From Shinella sp. WSJ-2 (GTDB taxonomy: Bacteria > Pseudomonadota > Alphaproteobacteria > Rhizobiales > Rhizobiaceae), in NCBI RefSeq assembly GCF_003432075.1, contig NZ_QWBU01000006.1:124001-188000 (forward strand): a DNA stretch of 64,000 bases, in the 5' to 3' direction. Shown here piece by piece: positions 8,914-17,083 of this stretch; the stretch's first letter is position 1; the number at the start of each line of letters is the position of its first letter. The notes under the pieces are model-generated. The model had not been told where the DNA came from. It saw only the letters and a program-made list of their open reading frames with translations, and searched no databases. The translations under genes were made by a program, and so were the position numbers.

Positions 8914-8944
8914 AAGGGCGGCCGTGAGCCGCCCTTGTCATTTT
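8914..8944 (+). terminator. Rho-independent terminator of tctCBA
   Basis: 9-bp perfect stem AAGGGCGGC/GCCGCCCTT with 5-base loop CGTGA, then a T-rich tail (TTGTCATTTT). It begins 23 bases after the tctA stop. Confidence 0.85.
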
Positions 8945-8998
8945 CAGCGATATTGCGTCGCAGCGGAAATCAGGATAAAACTTGATAATAAAATGAAG

Positions 8999-9010
8999 GA
9001 ATAATTATTC
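8999..9010. promoter_or_regulatory. AT-rich palindrome just before the araC-type gene
   Basis: Perfect 12-bp palindrome GAATAATTATTC, ending 3 bases before the ATG at 9014 and overlapping the presumed ribosome site AAGGA. It may be an operator or an mRNA structure; no binding factor can be named. Confidence 0.3.
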
Positions 9011-9013
9011 GGC

Positions 9014-9898
9014 ATGACCTTTCAGCCGCGTATGCAAAACAGGATCGAAGGCTTTTCGGTGGTCGGCGGCCTTAATCGGCGGCACTGGAATGGCATCGTC
9101 GCTGACGTCTGGAATGTCGAATGCGCGCCGCACGCCGGGGGCTATTATGTCGGCCAGGATCCACGCCTGTTCATCCTTCTCGATAAGCGAGGCCCCGGGC
9201 CGTCCCGCACGCGGGTGGCGCCTGGAGGGGCAGAGACGGTCGGCGATTGGGCCCGCTGCCCGATCTCCTATATCCCCGCCAATTTCGAGCTCTGGGCGGA
9301 TCTTGCCGACCACCGTTTCATGCGTCATCTCGACCTGCATTTCGACTTGGAGACCATAAGCCGGCGGCTGGCCGAGGACCTTGATTCCGAACGCCTGCTG
9401 ACGCCGCAGCTGTTCTTTACCGATACGAAACTGCTGTCTCTTGCCCAGTTGATCGCCGCTGAAATCACCAATCCGCAACCTCTACACGATCTCTATGGTG
9501 ACGGGCTTTCGTTGGCGCTGATCATCGACGTGATGAAGTTTGCCAAGGCGTCCGGCCGCAAGCGCAGCAAGCTTGCCAGCTGGCAACTGCGCCGCGCGAC
9601 CGACTTCATTGAAGAAAACTGCTTGCGCAATATCCGGCTGGAGGAAATCGCCGGCCTGCTCGGGCTCTCGCAATCCCATTTCAGTCATGCCTTCAAGGCT
9701 TCGACCGGAGTCGCGCCGCATCAATGGCAGGTGAATGCCCGCCTTCGCCACGCCAAGCACTTGATTTTGAAGGGCGACCAGACGCTGTCGGAAATTGCCG
9801 CCGAGACGGGATTTGCCGATCAGGCGCATTTCACCCGTGTTTTCCGCAAGAATTTCGGAACGACGCCCGCCCATTGGCAGAAGGCTAATGTCGGCTGA
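9014..9898 (+). CDS. AraC-family transcriptional regulator
   Basis: 294 residues: a variable N-terminal ligand-binding part and a C-terminal AraC-type double helix-turn-helix at about residues 190-290. The latter includes IRLEEIAGLLGLSQSHFSHA, the second helix-turn-helix TLSEIAAETGFADQAHFTRV, and the closing GTTPAHWQ. It sits about 150 bases upstream of, and in the same direction as, a TonB-dependent siderophore receptor. This is a common arrangement in which the AraC protein senses a siderophore and activates the receptor gene. Effector unknown. Confidence 0.9.
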   Translation: MTFQPRMQNRIEGFSVVGGLNRRHWNGIVADVWNVECAPHAGGYYVGQDPRLFILLDKRGPGPSRTRVAPGGAETVGDWARCPISYIPANFELWADLADHRFMRHLDLHFDLETISRRLAEDLDSERLLTPQLFFTDTKLLSLAQLIAAEITNPQPLHDLYGDGLSLALIIDVMKFAKASGRKRSKLASWQLRRATDFIEENCLRNIRLEEIAGLLGLSQSHFSHAFKASTGVAPHQWQVNARLRHAKHLILKGDQTLSEIAAETGFADQAHFTRVFRKNFGTTPAHWQKANVG

Positions 9899-9985
9899 AG
9901 CCGCCTATGTGCGCATCTTCGCAACCTGGAAATTGCCCAAGAACATTCAATTTTCGCGGAATGTGACAATCCCAAGCGTTAAAAC

Positions 9986-10000
9986 TGAGTTAATTACTCA
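9986..10000. promoter_or_regulatory. Candidate RirA iron-responsive operator (TGA-N9-TCA)
   Basis: TGAGTTAATTACTCA is an imperfect palindrome with perfect 5-bp arms and matches the rhizobial iron-responsive-operator consensus TGA-N9-TCA exactly. It lies 50 bases upstream of the siderophore-receptor start. RirA is the main iron regulator in Rhizobium, Sinorhizobium and Agrobacterium. Assignment to RirA is inference from motif and gene function. Confidence 0.6.
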
Positions 10001-10049
10001 TCTTATCGTAACCGGCCCGGAGAGGGACGGTGGAGTTGGGGTGTCTATA

Positions 10050-12251
10050 ATGATCAGGAATACCGGAAATCTGAAAGTTCTGAGATCGGCTCTGGTCGGT
10101 GGAACCGCCGCCATCGCTTTGCTGGCGGCATTGCCTTCCTATGCTGAGGGCGTGGAGAGCGCGACGCGCCTCGAAGAGGTTCGTGTCGATCAGGGCGAGG
10201 CTGGTGGTGACACAACGGGCATCGATCCGGTCAAGGGCATTGTCGCGAGATCGACCAGAAGCGGTACGAAGTCGACGACGGAACTCAAGGAAGTTCCCCA
10301 GTCGGTGACCGTCGTCGGTCGGGAGCAGATTGACGACCAGAGCCCACAGAAGATCGATGAGGCTTTGCGCTATGTTGCAGGTGTCAGTACCTCGACCTAC
10401 GGCACGGACGCAGATACCGACTGGTTCTTCATTCGTGGCTTCCAGGCCGAGCAGACGGGTGTCTTCCTTGACGGCCTTTCACTTTTCCAGACCGGCTTCG
10501 GCACCTTCCTCGTCGATCCCTTCTTCCTGGAGCGTATCGAGGTGATCAAGGGGCCGAGCTCCGTTCTCTATGGTAGCGGAAACCCCGGTGGTTTTGTGAA
10601 CATGATCAGCAAGCGGCCGACTGACGAGCCGCTTCGCTACGTCGAAACCGGCATCAACAACTTCGGCAACGGTTATCTCGGCCTGGACTTCAGTGACAAG
10701 CTCGGCAGCAGCGACGTCATGGGCTACCGTGTCACCGGTAAACTGTCCGGCGGCGGCTGGGAAACCGACCATGCCAAGGATTTCCGCGGCACGATCGCCC
10801 CGAGCCTGACCTGGAGTCCGGACGATTCCACGAGCCTGACGATCCTCAGCTCCTATCAGAACATCGATCTGACGCACACCAGCACCGGCTTCCTGCCCTA
10901 TGTCGGCACGGTCGTCGATTCGCCGAATTTCGGCCGGATCCCGCGTGACTTTTTCTATGGTGACGAGGACTTCGACGCTTACGAGCGCCAGCAGGCGATG
11001 ATCGGCTATGAGTTCGAGCACACGTTCGACAACAACTGGACAGTCCGCCAGAACGTTCGCTACGCGAATGTCTCGCTGAAGGAAGATGCGCTGTATGCCA
11101 ATGGTGGGTCTTTTGCCGATCCGACCAAGCTCGCTCGTTACCGCTTTGCGCATGATACAGATGTCGGGTTGCTGACGGTCGATAACCAGCTTGAAGGTGA
11201 ATTCGCGACGGGTGGACTTGAGCACAGGCTGCTCGTCGGGCTGGACTACCGGCACTACGACATCGATCAGGTTCAGGCGACCGGCGGTTTTGTTCCCGGC
11301 GATCTGGACATCGACCCACATGATCCGGTTTACGGCAATGTCGACTTACCCGATCTTTTCGATCCCTACGCCGACAACGAATTCAAGCGGGATCAGATCG
11401 GTATCTATGCCCAGGATCAGATCAAGTTTGGCGGGGGCTGGGTTGCCACCCTGAACGGGCGTTACGATTTCGTCTCGACGAAAATCGATGATCGAACGGC
11501 GGCGGGTCTCGGCTCGACGGATACCGATAATAGCAAGTTCACATGGCGCACGGCGCTTGCCTATGAGTTTGACAATGGCCTGACACCCTATGTCAGCTAT
11601 TCGACCTCCTTCAACCCTGCGACGTCGGTCGATCCGTTGAACGGCCTGCCGGATCCGGACGCGGGCAAGCAGTGGGAAGCGGGCGTGAAGTACCAGCCCG
11701 ATTTTATGGATGCTCTTATCACCGCGGCCTATTTCGACATCACTCGGGAAAACGTCGTCAAATCCGAATTCGTCGGTGGTATGAGCCGCTACTACGCCAT
11801 CGGGGAAGTAGAGGCGCGAGGCTTCGAAGCCTCAGTTCAGGCGAACGTAACCGAAGGCCTCAAGGCCATCGCTGGCTTCACCTATATCGACATGGAAGTC
11901 GTCAAGGACCTTCGGCCGGAACTGGTTGGCAACACACCCGTTCAGGTTCCCGACCTGAGCGCTTCCTTCTGGCTCGACTATGCCTTCCAGAACGATGCCC
12001 TCAGCGGCCTGAGCGTTGCCGCTGGTGTCCGCCATGTCGGCAAGTCCTGGGCAAACGACGCAAACACCCTGCGGGTGCCGTCCGCCACCCTGGTGGATGC
12101 GGCGATCCGCTATGAAAAGGACAATTGGTCGGTCGCCCTCAATGCGTCCAACCTGTTCGACAAACGGTATATTGCATCATGCCAGAGCGAAGCGAGCTGC
12201 GGCTACGGCGCGGGCCGCACGTTCATCCTCAAGGCCAGTACGTCGTTCTGA
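10050..12251 (+). CDS. TonB-dependent siderophore receptor (FhuA-like)
   Basis: Outer-membrane receptor for ferric siderophores, 733 residues. Signal peptide about residues 1-31 (LLAALPSYA). The plug domain holds KEVPQSVTVVGREQI, DTDWFFIRGF, and FLERIEVIKGPSSVLYGSG followed by NPGGFVNMISKRPT. The beta-barrel ends with NLFDKRYIASC, a short Cys-containing loop, RTFILKASTSF and a terminal Phe, the usual assembly signal. These features place it with ferrichrome/hydroxamate-type receptors, but the ligand is not certain. ATG 10050 was chosen; GTG 10041 has a better-placed GGAG and would add three residues. Regulated probably by iron and by the upstream AraC protein. Confidence 0.93.
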   Translation: MIRNTGNLKVLRSALVGGTAAIALLAALPSYAEGVESATRLEEVRVDQGEAGGDTTGIDPVKGIVARSTRSGTKSTTELKEVPQSVTVVGREQIDDQSPQKIDEALRYVAGVSTSTYGTDADTDWFFIRGFQAEQTGVFLDGLSLFQTGFGTFLVDPFFLERIEVIKGPSSVLYGSGNPGGFVNMISKRPTDEPLRYVETGINNFGNGYLGLDFSDKLGSSDVMGYRVTGKLSGGGWETDHAKDFRGTIAPSLTWSPDDSTSLTILSSYQNIDLTHTSTGFLPYVGTVVDSPNFGRIPRDFFYGDEDFDAYERQQAMIGYEFEHTFDNNWTVRQNVRYANVSLKEDALYANGGSFADPTKLARYRFAHDTDVGLLTVDNQLEGEFATGGLEHRLLVGLDYRHYDIDQVQATGGFVPGDLDIDPHDPVYGNVDLPDLFDPYADNEFKRDQIGIYAQDQIKFGGGWVATLNGRYDFVSTKIDDRTAAGLGSTDTDNSKFTWRTALAYEFDNGLTPYVSYSTSFNPATSVDPLNGLPDPDAGKQWEAGVKYQPDFMDALITAAYFDITRENVVKSEFVGGMSRYYAIGEVEARGFEASVQANVTEGLKAIAGFTYIDMEVVKDLRPELVGNTPVQVPDLSASFWLDYAFQNDALSGLSVAAGVRHVGKSWANDANTLRVPSATLVDAAIRYEKDNWSVALNASNLFDKRYIASCQSEASCGYGAGRTFILKASTSF

Positions 12252-12277
12252 TCGCGCTTTACGGCTCTAAAACAGAG

Positions 12278-12307
12278 AAAACCCGGCGAATCAATCGCCG
12301 GGTTTTT
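12278..12307. terminator. Bidirectional rho-independent terminator
   Basis: 12-bp stem AAAACCCGGCGA/TCGCCGGGTTTT with 5-base loop. The T-run after it serves the receptor gene and the A-run before it serves the convergent deoR-type gene, whose stop is at 12325. Confidence 0.88.
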
Positions 12308-12324
12308 AGTTTACTGCAGGCAAC

Positions 12325-13086
12325 TTAGCGGGCGAGGTTGATCGTGACGCCCGCCGTTTTCAGGGCTGCCGAAACATCGCGAGGTGGGGCCTTGTCGGTG
12401 TAGAGGTCGGTGAGAGCGGAGAAGTCGCAGACGCGTACCAGCCCCTGCCGGCCGAACTTCGTGTGATCGGTCACCACCACGGCGCGACGGCCCTGCGCCA
12501 CCACGGCGCGGGCGAATTCGGCTTCTTCCAGATCATAGTCCATGATGCCGATGGTGGCATCGATCGCGCCCGTCGAGATGACCGCGTGACCGACGGTGAA
12601 ATGGCTGATGAACTCGATGGCAGAAATGCCGAAGGCCGCACCATTGTCGCTGCGCAGCTCTCCACCCGCCATGTAAACGCGGTTGTCGTTGACGGTCGAA
12701 AGCGTGCGGGCGATGTCGGAGGAATTGGTCACCACCGTCAGTCGTCGATGTCCGAGCAGTTCACGGGCGAGATAGCTCGTCGTCGTGCCCGTATCGAGCA
12801 TGATCGAATCGCCGTCGCGGATCGTCGCCGCTACGGCGACCGCGATCGCCTTCTTCGCATCACTGTTTTCGCGCATGCGCTTTTCGAACGGCGCTTCACC
12901 GATCAGCGAGGGCAAGGCGACCGCCCCGTGCATCTTCACCACCGCACCGTTGCTCGTCAGCGGCTTGATATCCCGACGCACAGTTTCCAGGGACACGTCG
13001 AGCTTTTTGGCGAGATCGGCGATGGTCACCGTGCCGTCTTGCTGGAGAAGGCGGAGGATATCGTTGTGGCGCTTGGAATGGTTCAT
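12325..13086 (-). CDS. DeoR-family transcriptional regulator
   Basis: 253 residues, the normal length for sugar-phosphate-sensing DeoR repressors. N-terminal helix-turn-helix at about residues 5-57 (KRHNDILRLLQQDGTVTIAD, LDVSLETVRRDI). The C-terminal DeoRC sensor domain contains IMLDTGTTTSYLARELLGHR, VTNSSDIA and the MAGGELR block. It is divergent from the phosphotransferase/flavoprotein operon at 13313 and is therefore its likely repressor. The effector is probably a phosphorylated intermediate, by family analogy. Confidence 0.92.
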   Translation of the reverse strand: MNHSKRHNDILRLLQQDGTVTIADLAKKLDVSLETVRRDIKPLTSNGAVVKMHGAVALPSLIGEAPFEKRMRENSDAKKAIAVAVAATIRDGDSIMLDTGTTTSYLARELLGHRRLTVVTNSSDIARTLSTVNDNRVYMAGGELRSDNGAAFGISAIEFISHFTVGHAVISTGAIDATIGIMDYDLEEAEFARAVVAQGRRAVVVTDHTKFGRQGLVRVCDFSALTDLYTDKAPPRDVSAALKTAGVTINLAR

Positions 13087-13192
13087 GTCTTCTGGTCCGC
13101 GGAGACGTTTATCCTTTCATAATCGCACAGGAGCGATCTGGCAAGAAAGCGGCAAAAACAGTCATAAAAACAGAAAAAGCCACATTTCAGGA

Positions 13193-13221
13193 TTGACACC
13201 CGGTTTCATCCTGCATGAGAT
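13193..13221 (+). promoter_or_regulatory. Candidate promoter of the phosphotransferase operon
   Basis: TTGACA at 13193-13198, 17-base spacer, then a weak TGAGAT. It lies in the 226-base divergent region shared with the deoR-type gene; the region also has several TTTCAT/TCATAAAAAC tracts that could hold operators. Confidence 0.4.
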
Positions 13222-13312
13222 TGCCACCCGAAGCGACCAACAAGACCAAAGGGAACGGGCTTCGGAACGGTTTACGGCAGAAGTCCGTGACACCACTTGG
13301 GAGAGGGCGTTG

Positions 13313-14224
13313 ATGGACGGTCATATCGAGCTCAGCCGCGCCGTGGAAGATCGCATCCGTGCGATGCCATGCTGGCAGGGCCGGATCACGATTGCGCCGC
13401 TGAAGGGCGGCATCAGCAATGAGAGTTATGTCGTCAGCGACGGCGCGGGGCGCCATGTCGTGCGTTTCGGCAAGGATTATCCGTTCCACCATGTCTTCCG
13501 CGACCGCGAGCTGATGACGGCACGGGCGGCCCATGCGGCCGGTTTCGGGCCGGAGGTGCGCTATGCGGAGCCCGGCATCATGGTCTCGGCCTATCTCGGG
13601 GCGAAAACCTTCGGGGCAGGGGATGTGGTGGCAGAGTGCCGGCGCGTCGCCGATCTCCTTCGTCGTTTCCACACGCAGATGCCGTCGGAAATAAGCGGGG
13701 CGGCCTTCCTCTTCTGGCCGTTTCATGTGATGCGCGACTATGCGCGCACGCTGAAGGCCGGAAACAGCCGCATGGTGCCGCATCTGCCTGATTACATCGC
13801 GCTGGCCGATGAACTGGAGGCAGCGCAGGCGCCGCTGCCCATCGTCTTCGGCCACAATGATCTTCTGCCCGCGAATATCCTCGATGACGGCCGGAAACTC
13901 TGGCTGATCGATTTCGAATATGCCGGCTTCTCCACCGCCATGTTCGACCTTGCCGGCGCGACCTCCAATGCCGGGCTTTCGCCCGACGAGGCGGAGGATT
14001 TCCTCGACGCCTATTTCGGCGGTGCGCCGGACCCTGCGATCCGCCGTTCGCACGCCGCCATGCAATGCGCCTCGCTGTTGCGCGAGGCGATGTGGAGCAT
14101 GGTCTCCGAACTGCACCTCACCGCGCCCGGCGCCGATTATGTCGGCTACACGACAGAAAATCTCGACCGTCTCGAAAAGGCGCTCGACCATTACAGAACC
14201 ATATACGGGAAACCAAAGACATGA
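13313..14224 (+). CDS. Choline/ethanolamine-kinase-like phosphotransferase
   Basis: 303-residue kinase of the APH/choline-kinase fold. Visible motifs: KGGISNESYVV (nucleotide loop), the catalytic Brenner motif HNDLLPANIL, and the metal-binding LIDFEYA. These point to phosphorylation of a small hydroxylated or amino-alcohol substrate in the cytosol, substrate unknown. ATG 13313 has GAGAGGG upstream. An open frame extending to 12785 would run through the divergent deoR-type gene and is rejected. It overlaps the next gene by 4 bases (ATGA), so the kinase and the flavoprotein are made together. Confidence 0.88.
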   Translation: MDGHIELSRAVEDRIRAMPCWQGRITIAPLKGGISNESYVVSDGAGRHVVRFGKDYPFHHVFRDRELMTARAAHAAGFGPEVRYAEPGIMVSAYLGAKTFGAGDVVAECRRVADLLRRFHTQMPSEISGAAFLFWPFHVMRDYARTLKAGNSRMVPHLPDYIALADELEAAQAPLPIVFGHNDLLPANILDDGRKLWLIDFEYAGFSTAMFDLAGATSNAGLSPDEAEDFLDAYFGGAPDPAIRRSHAAMQCASLLREAMWSMVSELHLTAPGADYVGYTTENLDRLEKALDHYRTIYGKPKT

Positions 14225-16662
14225 CCCTGCCATCCCATGCCGAGATCGTTGTCATCGGCGGCGGCATCATCGGCTGCTCGACGGCCTATCACCTAGCGCG
14301 CGATCACAAGGCCGATGTCGTCCTGCTCGAGCAGGGCACGTTGACCTCGGGTTCCACCTGGCATGCCGCCGGCCTCGTCGGCCAGCTGCGCTCCTCGGCC
14401 TCGATCACCCGCGTGCTGAAATATTCCGTCGATCTCTACAAGGGGTTGGAGGCCGAGACTGGTCTTGCCACCGGCTGGAAGATGAGCGGCTGCCTGCGCC
14501 TGGCCACCAACCAGGACCGCTGGACCGAATTCCGCCGCCTCGCCACCACCGCCAAGAGCTTCGGCATGGACATGCATCTGTTGACGCCGCAGGAGGTGAA
14601 GGCGATGTGGCCGCTGATGGAGGTCAGTGACCTCGTCGGCGCGAGCTGGCTGCCGACGGACGGGCAGGCAAGCCCCTCCGACATCACCCAGTCGCTCGCC
14701 AAGGGCGCGCGCATGCATGGCGCCAGGATCGTCGAAAATGTGCGCGTCACCGGCTTCGACATGGAGGAGGGACGCATCCGGCGCGTGCGCACCACGCTTG
14801 GCGATATCGCCTGCGAAAAGGTCGTCAACTGCGCGGGTCAATGGGCGCGGCAGGTGGGGACGATGGCGGGCATCAACGTGCCGCTGCAGCCCGTCAAGCA
14901 CCAGTATATCATCACGGAAAAGGTGCCCGGCCTCTCGACCGATGCGCCGACCATCCGCGACCCGGATCGCCGGACCTATTTCAAGGAGGAGGTCGGCGGC
15001 CTCGTCATGGGCGGCTACGAGCCGAACCCGCAGCCCTGGACCACGGGCGACGTGCCGGACGAGTGGGCATTCCGCCTGTTCGATGATGATTTCGACCACT
15101 TCGAGCAGCATATGGAGCAGGCGATCGCCCGCGTGCCGGCGCTGGAGACGGTCGGCGTCAAGCAGATGATCAATGGCCCTGAGAGCTTTACACCCGATGG
15201 AAACTTCATTCTGGGCGTTGCGCCGGAATGCAAGAACATGTTCGTCGGCGCGGGCTTCAATGCTTTCGGCATCGCCTCCGGCGGCGGGGCAGGGTGGGTG
15301 CTGGCACAGTGGGTCGTCGATGGCGAAGCGCCGCTCGATCTCTGGGTGGTGGACATCAGGCGCTTCGCCGGCATGCACCGCGACCGCCAATGGGTGCTCG
15401 ACCGCACGTTGGAAGCCTATGGCAAACACTACACGATCGGTTTCCCGCACGAGGAGTACGAAAGCGGCCGCCCGCGCGTCGTCTCGCCGCTCTATGAGCG
15501 CCTGAAGGCGCATGGCGCGGTGTTTGGTTCGAAGCTCGGCTGGGAGCGGCCGAACTGGTTCGCGCGCAAGGGTGTGGAACCGAAGGATATCTATTCCATG
15601 GGCCGACAGAACTGGTTTGCCGCCGTCGGCGACGAGCACCGCCACGTGCGCGAGGCCGTCGGCATCTTCGACCAGTCCTCCTTCGCCAAATACGAGATGA
15701 CGGGGCCGGACGCGCTGAAGGCGCTCGACTGGATCTGCGCCAACGATGTCGGCAAGCCGACCGGGCGTCTCACCTATACCCAACTTCTCAACAGCCGCGG
15801 CGGCATCGAGGCGGACCTGACGGTGGCGCGTCTTGCCGAGGAAAAATTCTACATCGTCACGGGTACCGGTTTCCGCACGCACGATCTCGGCTGGATCGAG
15901 GACCATATCCCCGAGGGCCTCGATGTGACCCTGCGCGACGTGACCGAGGATTTCGGCACGCTCTCGCTGATGGGGCCGAAGGCGCGAGACGTGCTCGCGG
16001 CCGTCACCGATGCGGATGTCTCCAACGCCGCCTTCCCCTTCGGCCATGTGCGGGAAATCGCGATTGCCGGCCATTCCGTGCGGGCGCTGCGCGTCACTTA
16101 TGTCGGCGAGCTCGGCTGGGAGCTGCATGCACCGATCGCGGCGATCGGGACCGTCTTCGATGCGCTGATGGCTGCGGGGGCGCCGCATGATATCCGCCCG
16201 GTTGGTTACCGCGCGCTGGAATCGCTGCGCCTTGAAAAGGGCTATCGTGCCTGGGGCTCGGATATCACGCCGAACGACACGCCCTTCGATGCTGGCCTTG
16301 GCTGGGCAGTGAAGCTGCGCAAGAACACCGATTTCCTCGGCCGCCGTGCGCTGGAAGCGGTTCAGGGCGAACCGCACAAGAAGGTCTTCGCCGGCTTCAC
16401 GGTTGATGATCCCGATATCGTGCTGGTCGGTCGCGAGACGATCCTGCGCAACGGCGAGCCCGTAGGCTACCTCACCAGCGGCGGCTATGGCTACACGCTA
16501 GGCAAGAATGTCGGCTACGGCTATGTGCGCCGTGCAGATGGGGACGCTGATGAATTCCTTGAAAGCGGTGACTATGAACTCGTCGTTGCCATGGAGCGCA
16601 CGCCGGCGAAGATACATCTCGAACCACTCTACGATCCAATGGCTGCGCGGGTGAAGTCCTGA
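14221..16662 (+). CDS. FAD-dependent dimethylglycine/sarcosine dehydrogenase-like protein (DAO-GcvT)
   Basis: 813-residue two-part enzyme. The N-terminal DAO domain has the FAD motif VVIGGGIIGCSTAYHLA at about residues 9-25 and STWHAAGLVGQLRSS, where the STWHAAG histidine is the usual covalent FAD attachment site in this family. The C-terminal half (about 430-813) is a GcvT-type tetrahydrofolate-binding domain with MGPKARDVL and a YVGELGWELH block, including the C-terminal barrel. Family members oxidise N-methyl groups of dimethylglycine, sarcosine or related amines and pass the one-carbon unit to folate. Pairing with a kinase is unusual and suggests a derivative of choline or another methylated amine. 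Substrate not certain. Confidence 0.87.
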   Translation: MTLPSHAEIVVIGGGIIGCSTAYHLARDHKADVVLLEQGTLTSGSTWHAAGLVGQLRSSASITRVLKYSVDLYKGLEAETGLATGWKMSGCLRLATNQDRWTEFRRLATTAKSFGMDMHLLTPQEVKAMWPLMEVSDLVGASWLPTDGQASPSDITQSLAKGARMHGARIVENVRVTGFDMEEGRIRRVRTTLGDIACEKVVNCAGQWARQVGTMAGINVPLQPVKHQYIITEKVPGLSTDAPTIRDPDRRTYFKEEVGGLVMGGYEPNPQPWTTGDVPDEWAFRLFDDDFDHFEQHMEQAIARVPALETVGVKQMINGPESFTPDGNFILGVAPECKNMFVGAGFNAFGIASGGGAGWVLAQWVVDGEAPLDLWVVDIRRFAGMHRDRQWVLDRTLEAYGKHYTIGFPHEEYESGRPRVVSPLYERLKAHGAVFGSKLGWERPNWFARKGVEPKDIYSMGRQNWFAAVGDEHRHVREAVGIFDQSSFAKYEMTGPDALKALDWICANDVGKPTGRLTYTQLLNSRGGIEADLTVARLAEEKFYIVTGTGFRTHDLGWIEDHIPEGLDVTLRDVTEDFGTLSLMGPKARDVLAAVTDADVSNAAFPFGHVREIAIAGHSVRALRVTYVGELGWELHAPIAAIGTVFDALMAAGAPHDIRPVGYRALESLRLEKGYRAWGSDITPNDTPFDAGLGWAVKLRKNTDFLGRRALEAVQGEPHKKVFAGFTVDDPDIVLVGRETILRNGEPVGYLTSGGYGYTLGKNVGYGYVRRADGDADEFLESGDYELVVAMERTPAKIHLEPLYDPMAARVKS

Positions 16663-16874
16663 GATAGGGGACGAAGGGGCGTATGGCTCTTCGTTCGCTT
16701 CGCGGGAGATGACTGCCTTTCGGCTTCTGAGGCGCGTAGAGTGGGTTTTGCCCTATTCTGCGTGTCTCCGGTGCGCGCGCTTGAAATTCCGCTGTAGGGG
16801 CGCTCTGTGGCGATTTTTGCAATTTGTCGAGACGGATTTCGCTGGCGCATGCGGCGCTATCCGGTACTCTCACG

Positions 16875-16888
16875 TGAAAGATATTTCA
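16875..16888. promoter_or_regulatory. Operator copy 1 (TGAAA-N4-TTTCA)
   Basis: TGAAAGATATTTCA, 14 bp, palindromic except at the centre, followed by TTGCAC. It is nearly the same as copy 2 located 44 bp downstream (about four helical turns). Likely bound by the SorC-family regulator of this operon, by position. Confidence 0.5.
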
Positions 16889-16918
16889 TTGCACACTCTT
16901 GATTTCGGATTCTCCATA

Positions 16919-16932
16919 TGAAATATATTTCA
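16919..16932. promoter_or_regulatory. Operator copy 2 (perfect palindrome)
   Basis: TGAAATATATTTCA is a perfect 14-bp palindrome followed by TTGCGT. Together with copy 1 it gives an 18-base direct repeat of form TGAAAKATATTTCATTGC. It ends 14 bases before the TTGACA hexamer. Confidence 0.55.
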
Positions 16933-16975
16933 TTGCGTGAATTATATTGACACGCAATGCATCCTGCGTTTAGGT
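16931..16975 (+). promoter_or_regulatory. Promoter with overlapping inverted repeat CATTGCGTG...CACGCAATG
   Basis: TTGACA at 16947-16952 with a weak TTAGGT 17 bases later is the best promoter for the ABC operon. It is embedded in a perfect 9-bp inverted repeat, CATTGCGTG (16931-16939) and CACGCAATG (16951-16959). The left arm is shared with operator copy 2, so a repressor bound here would cover the -35 element. Confidence 0.45.
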
Positions 16976-17083
16976 GCTCATACCGGACTTCGAGGAGGAA
17001 GCCCGGTCTTCACTGAGATCAGCGGCGTCGAAACCGACGCCCACGGGCTTTTTGGGAGGGGCTTTGCGCCCCGAGGAGGACAC

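Larger units (their letters stand above)
16663..17083. other. Regulatory intergenic region before the sugar ABC operon
   Basis: 421 bases with no convincing gene. The left part (16663-16870) shows nothing I recognise. The right part is AT-rich and contains two near-identical palindromes, an inverted repeat and a TTGACA hexamer, listed separately. The leader between the promoter and the TTG start is about 100 bases and includes a short GCCC/GGGC hairpin before TTTTT (about 17040-17055). Confidence 0.6.

Noticed and set aside
14293-16377. 694-residue minus-strand open frame
   Set aside because: Antisense to the DAO-GcvT flavoprotein, whose domains are clear; composition typical of a GC-rich shadow.
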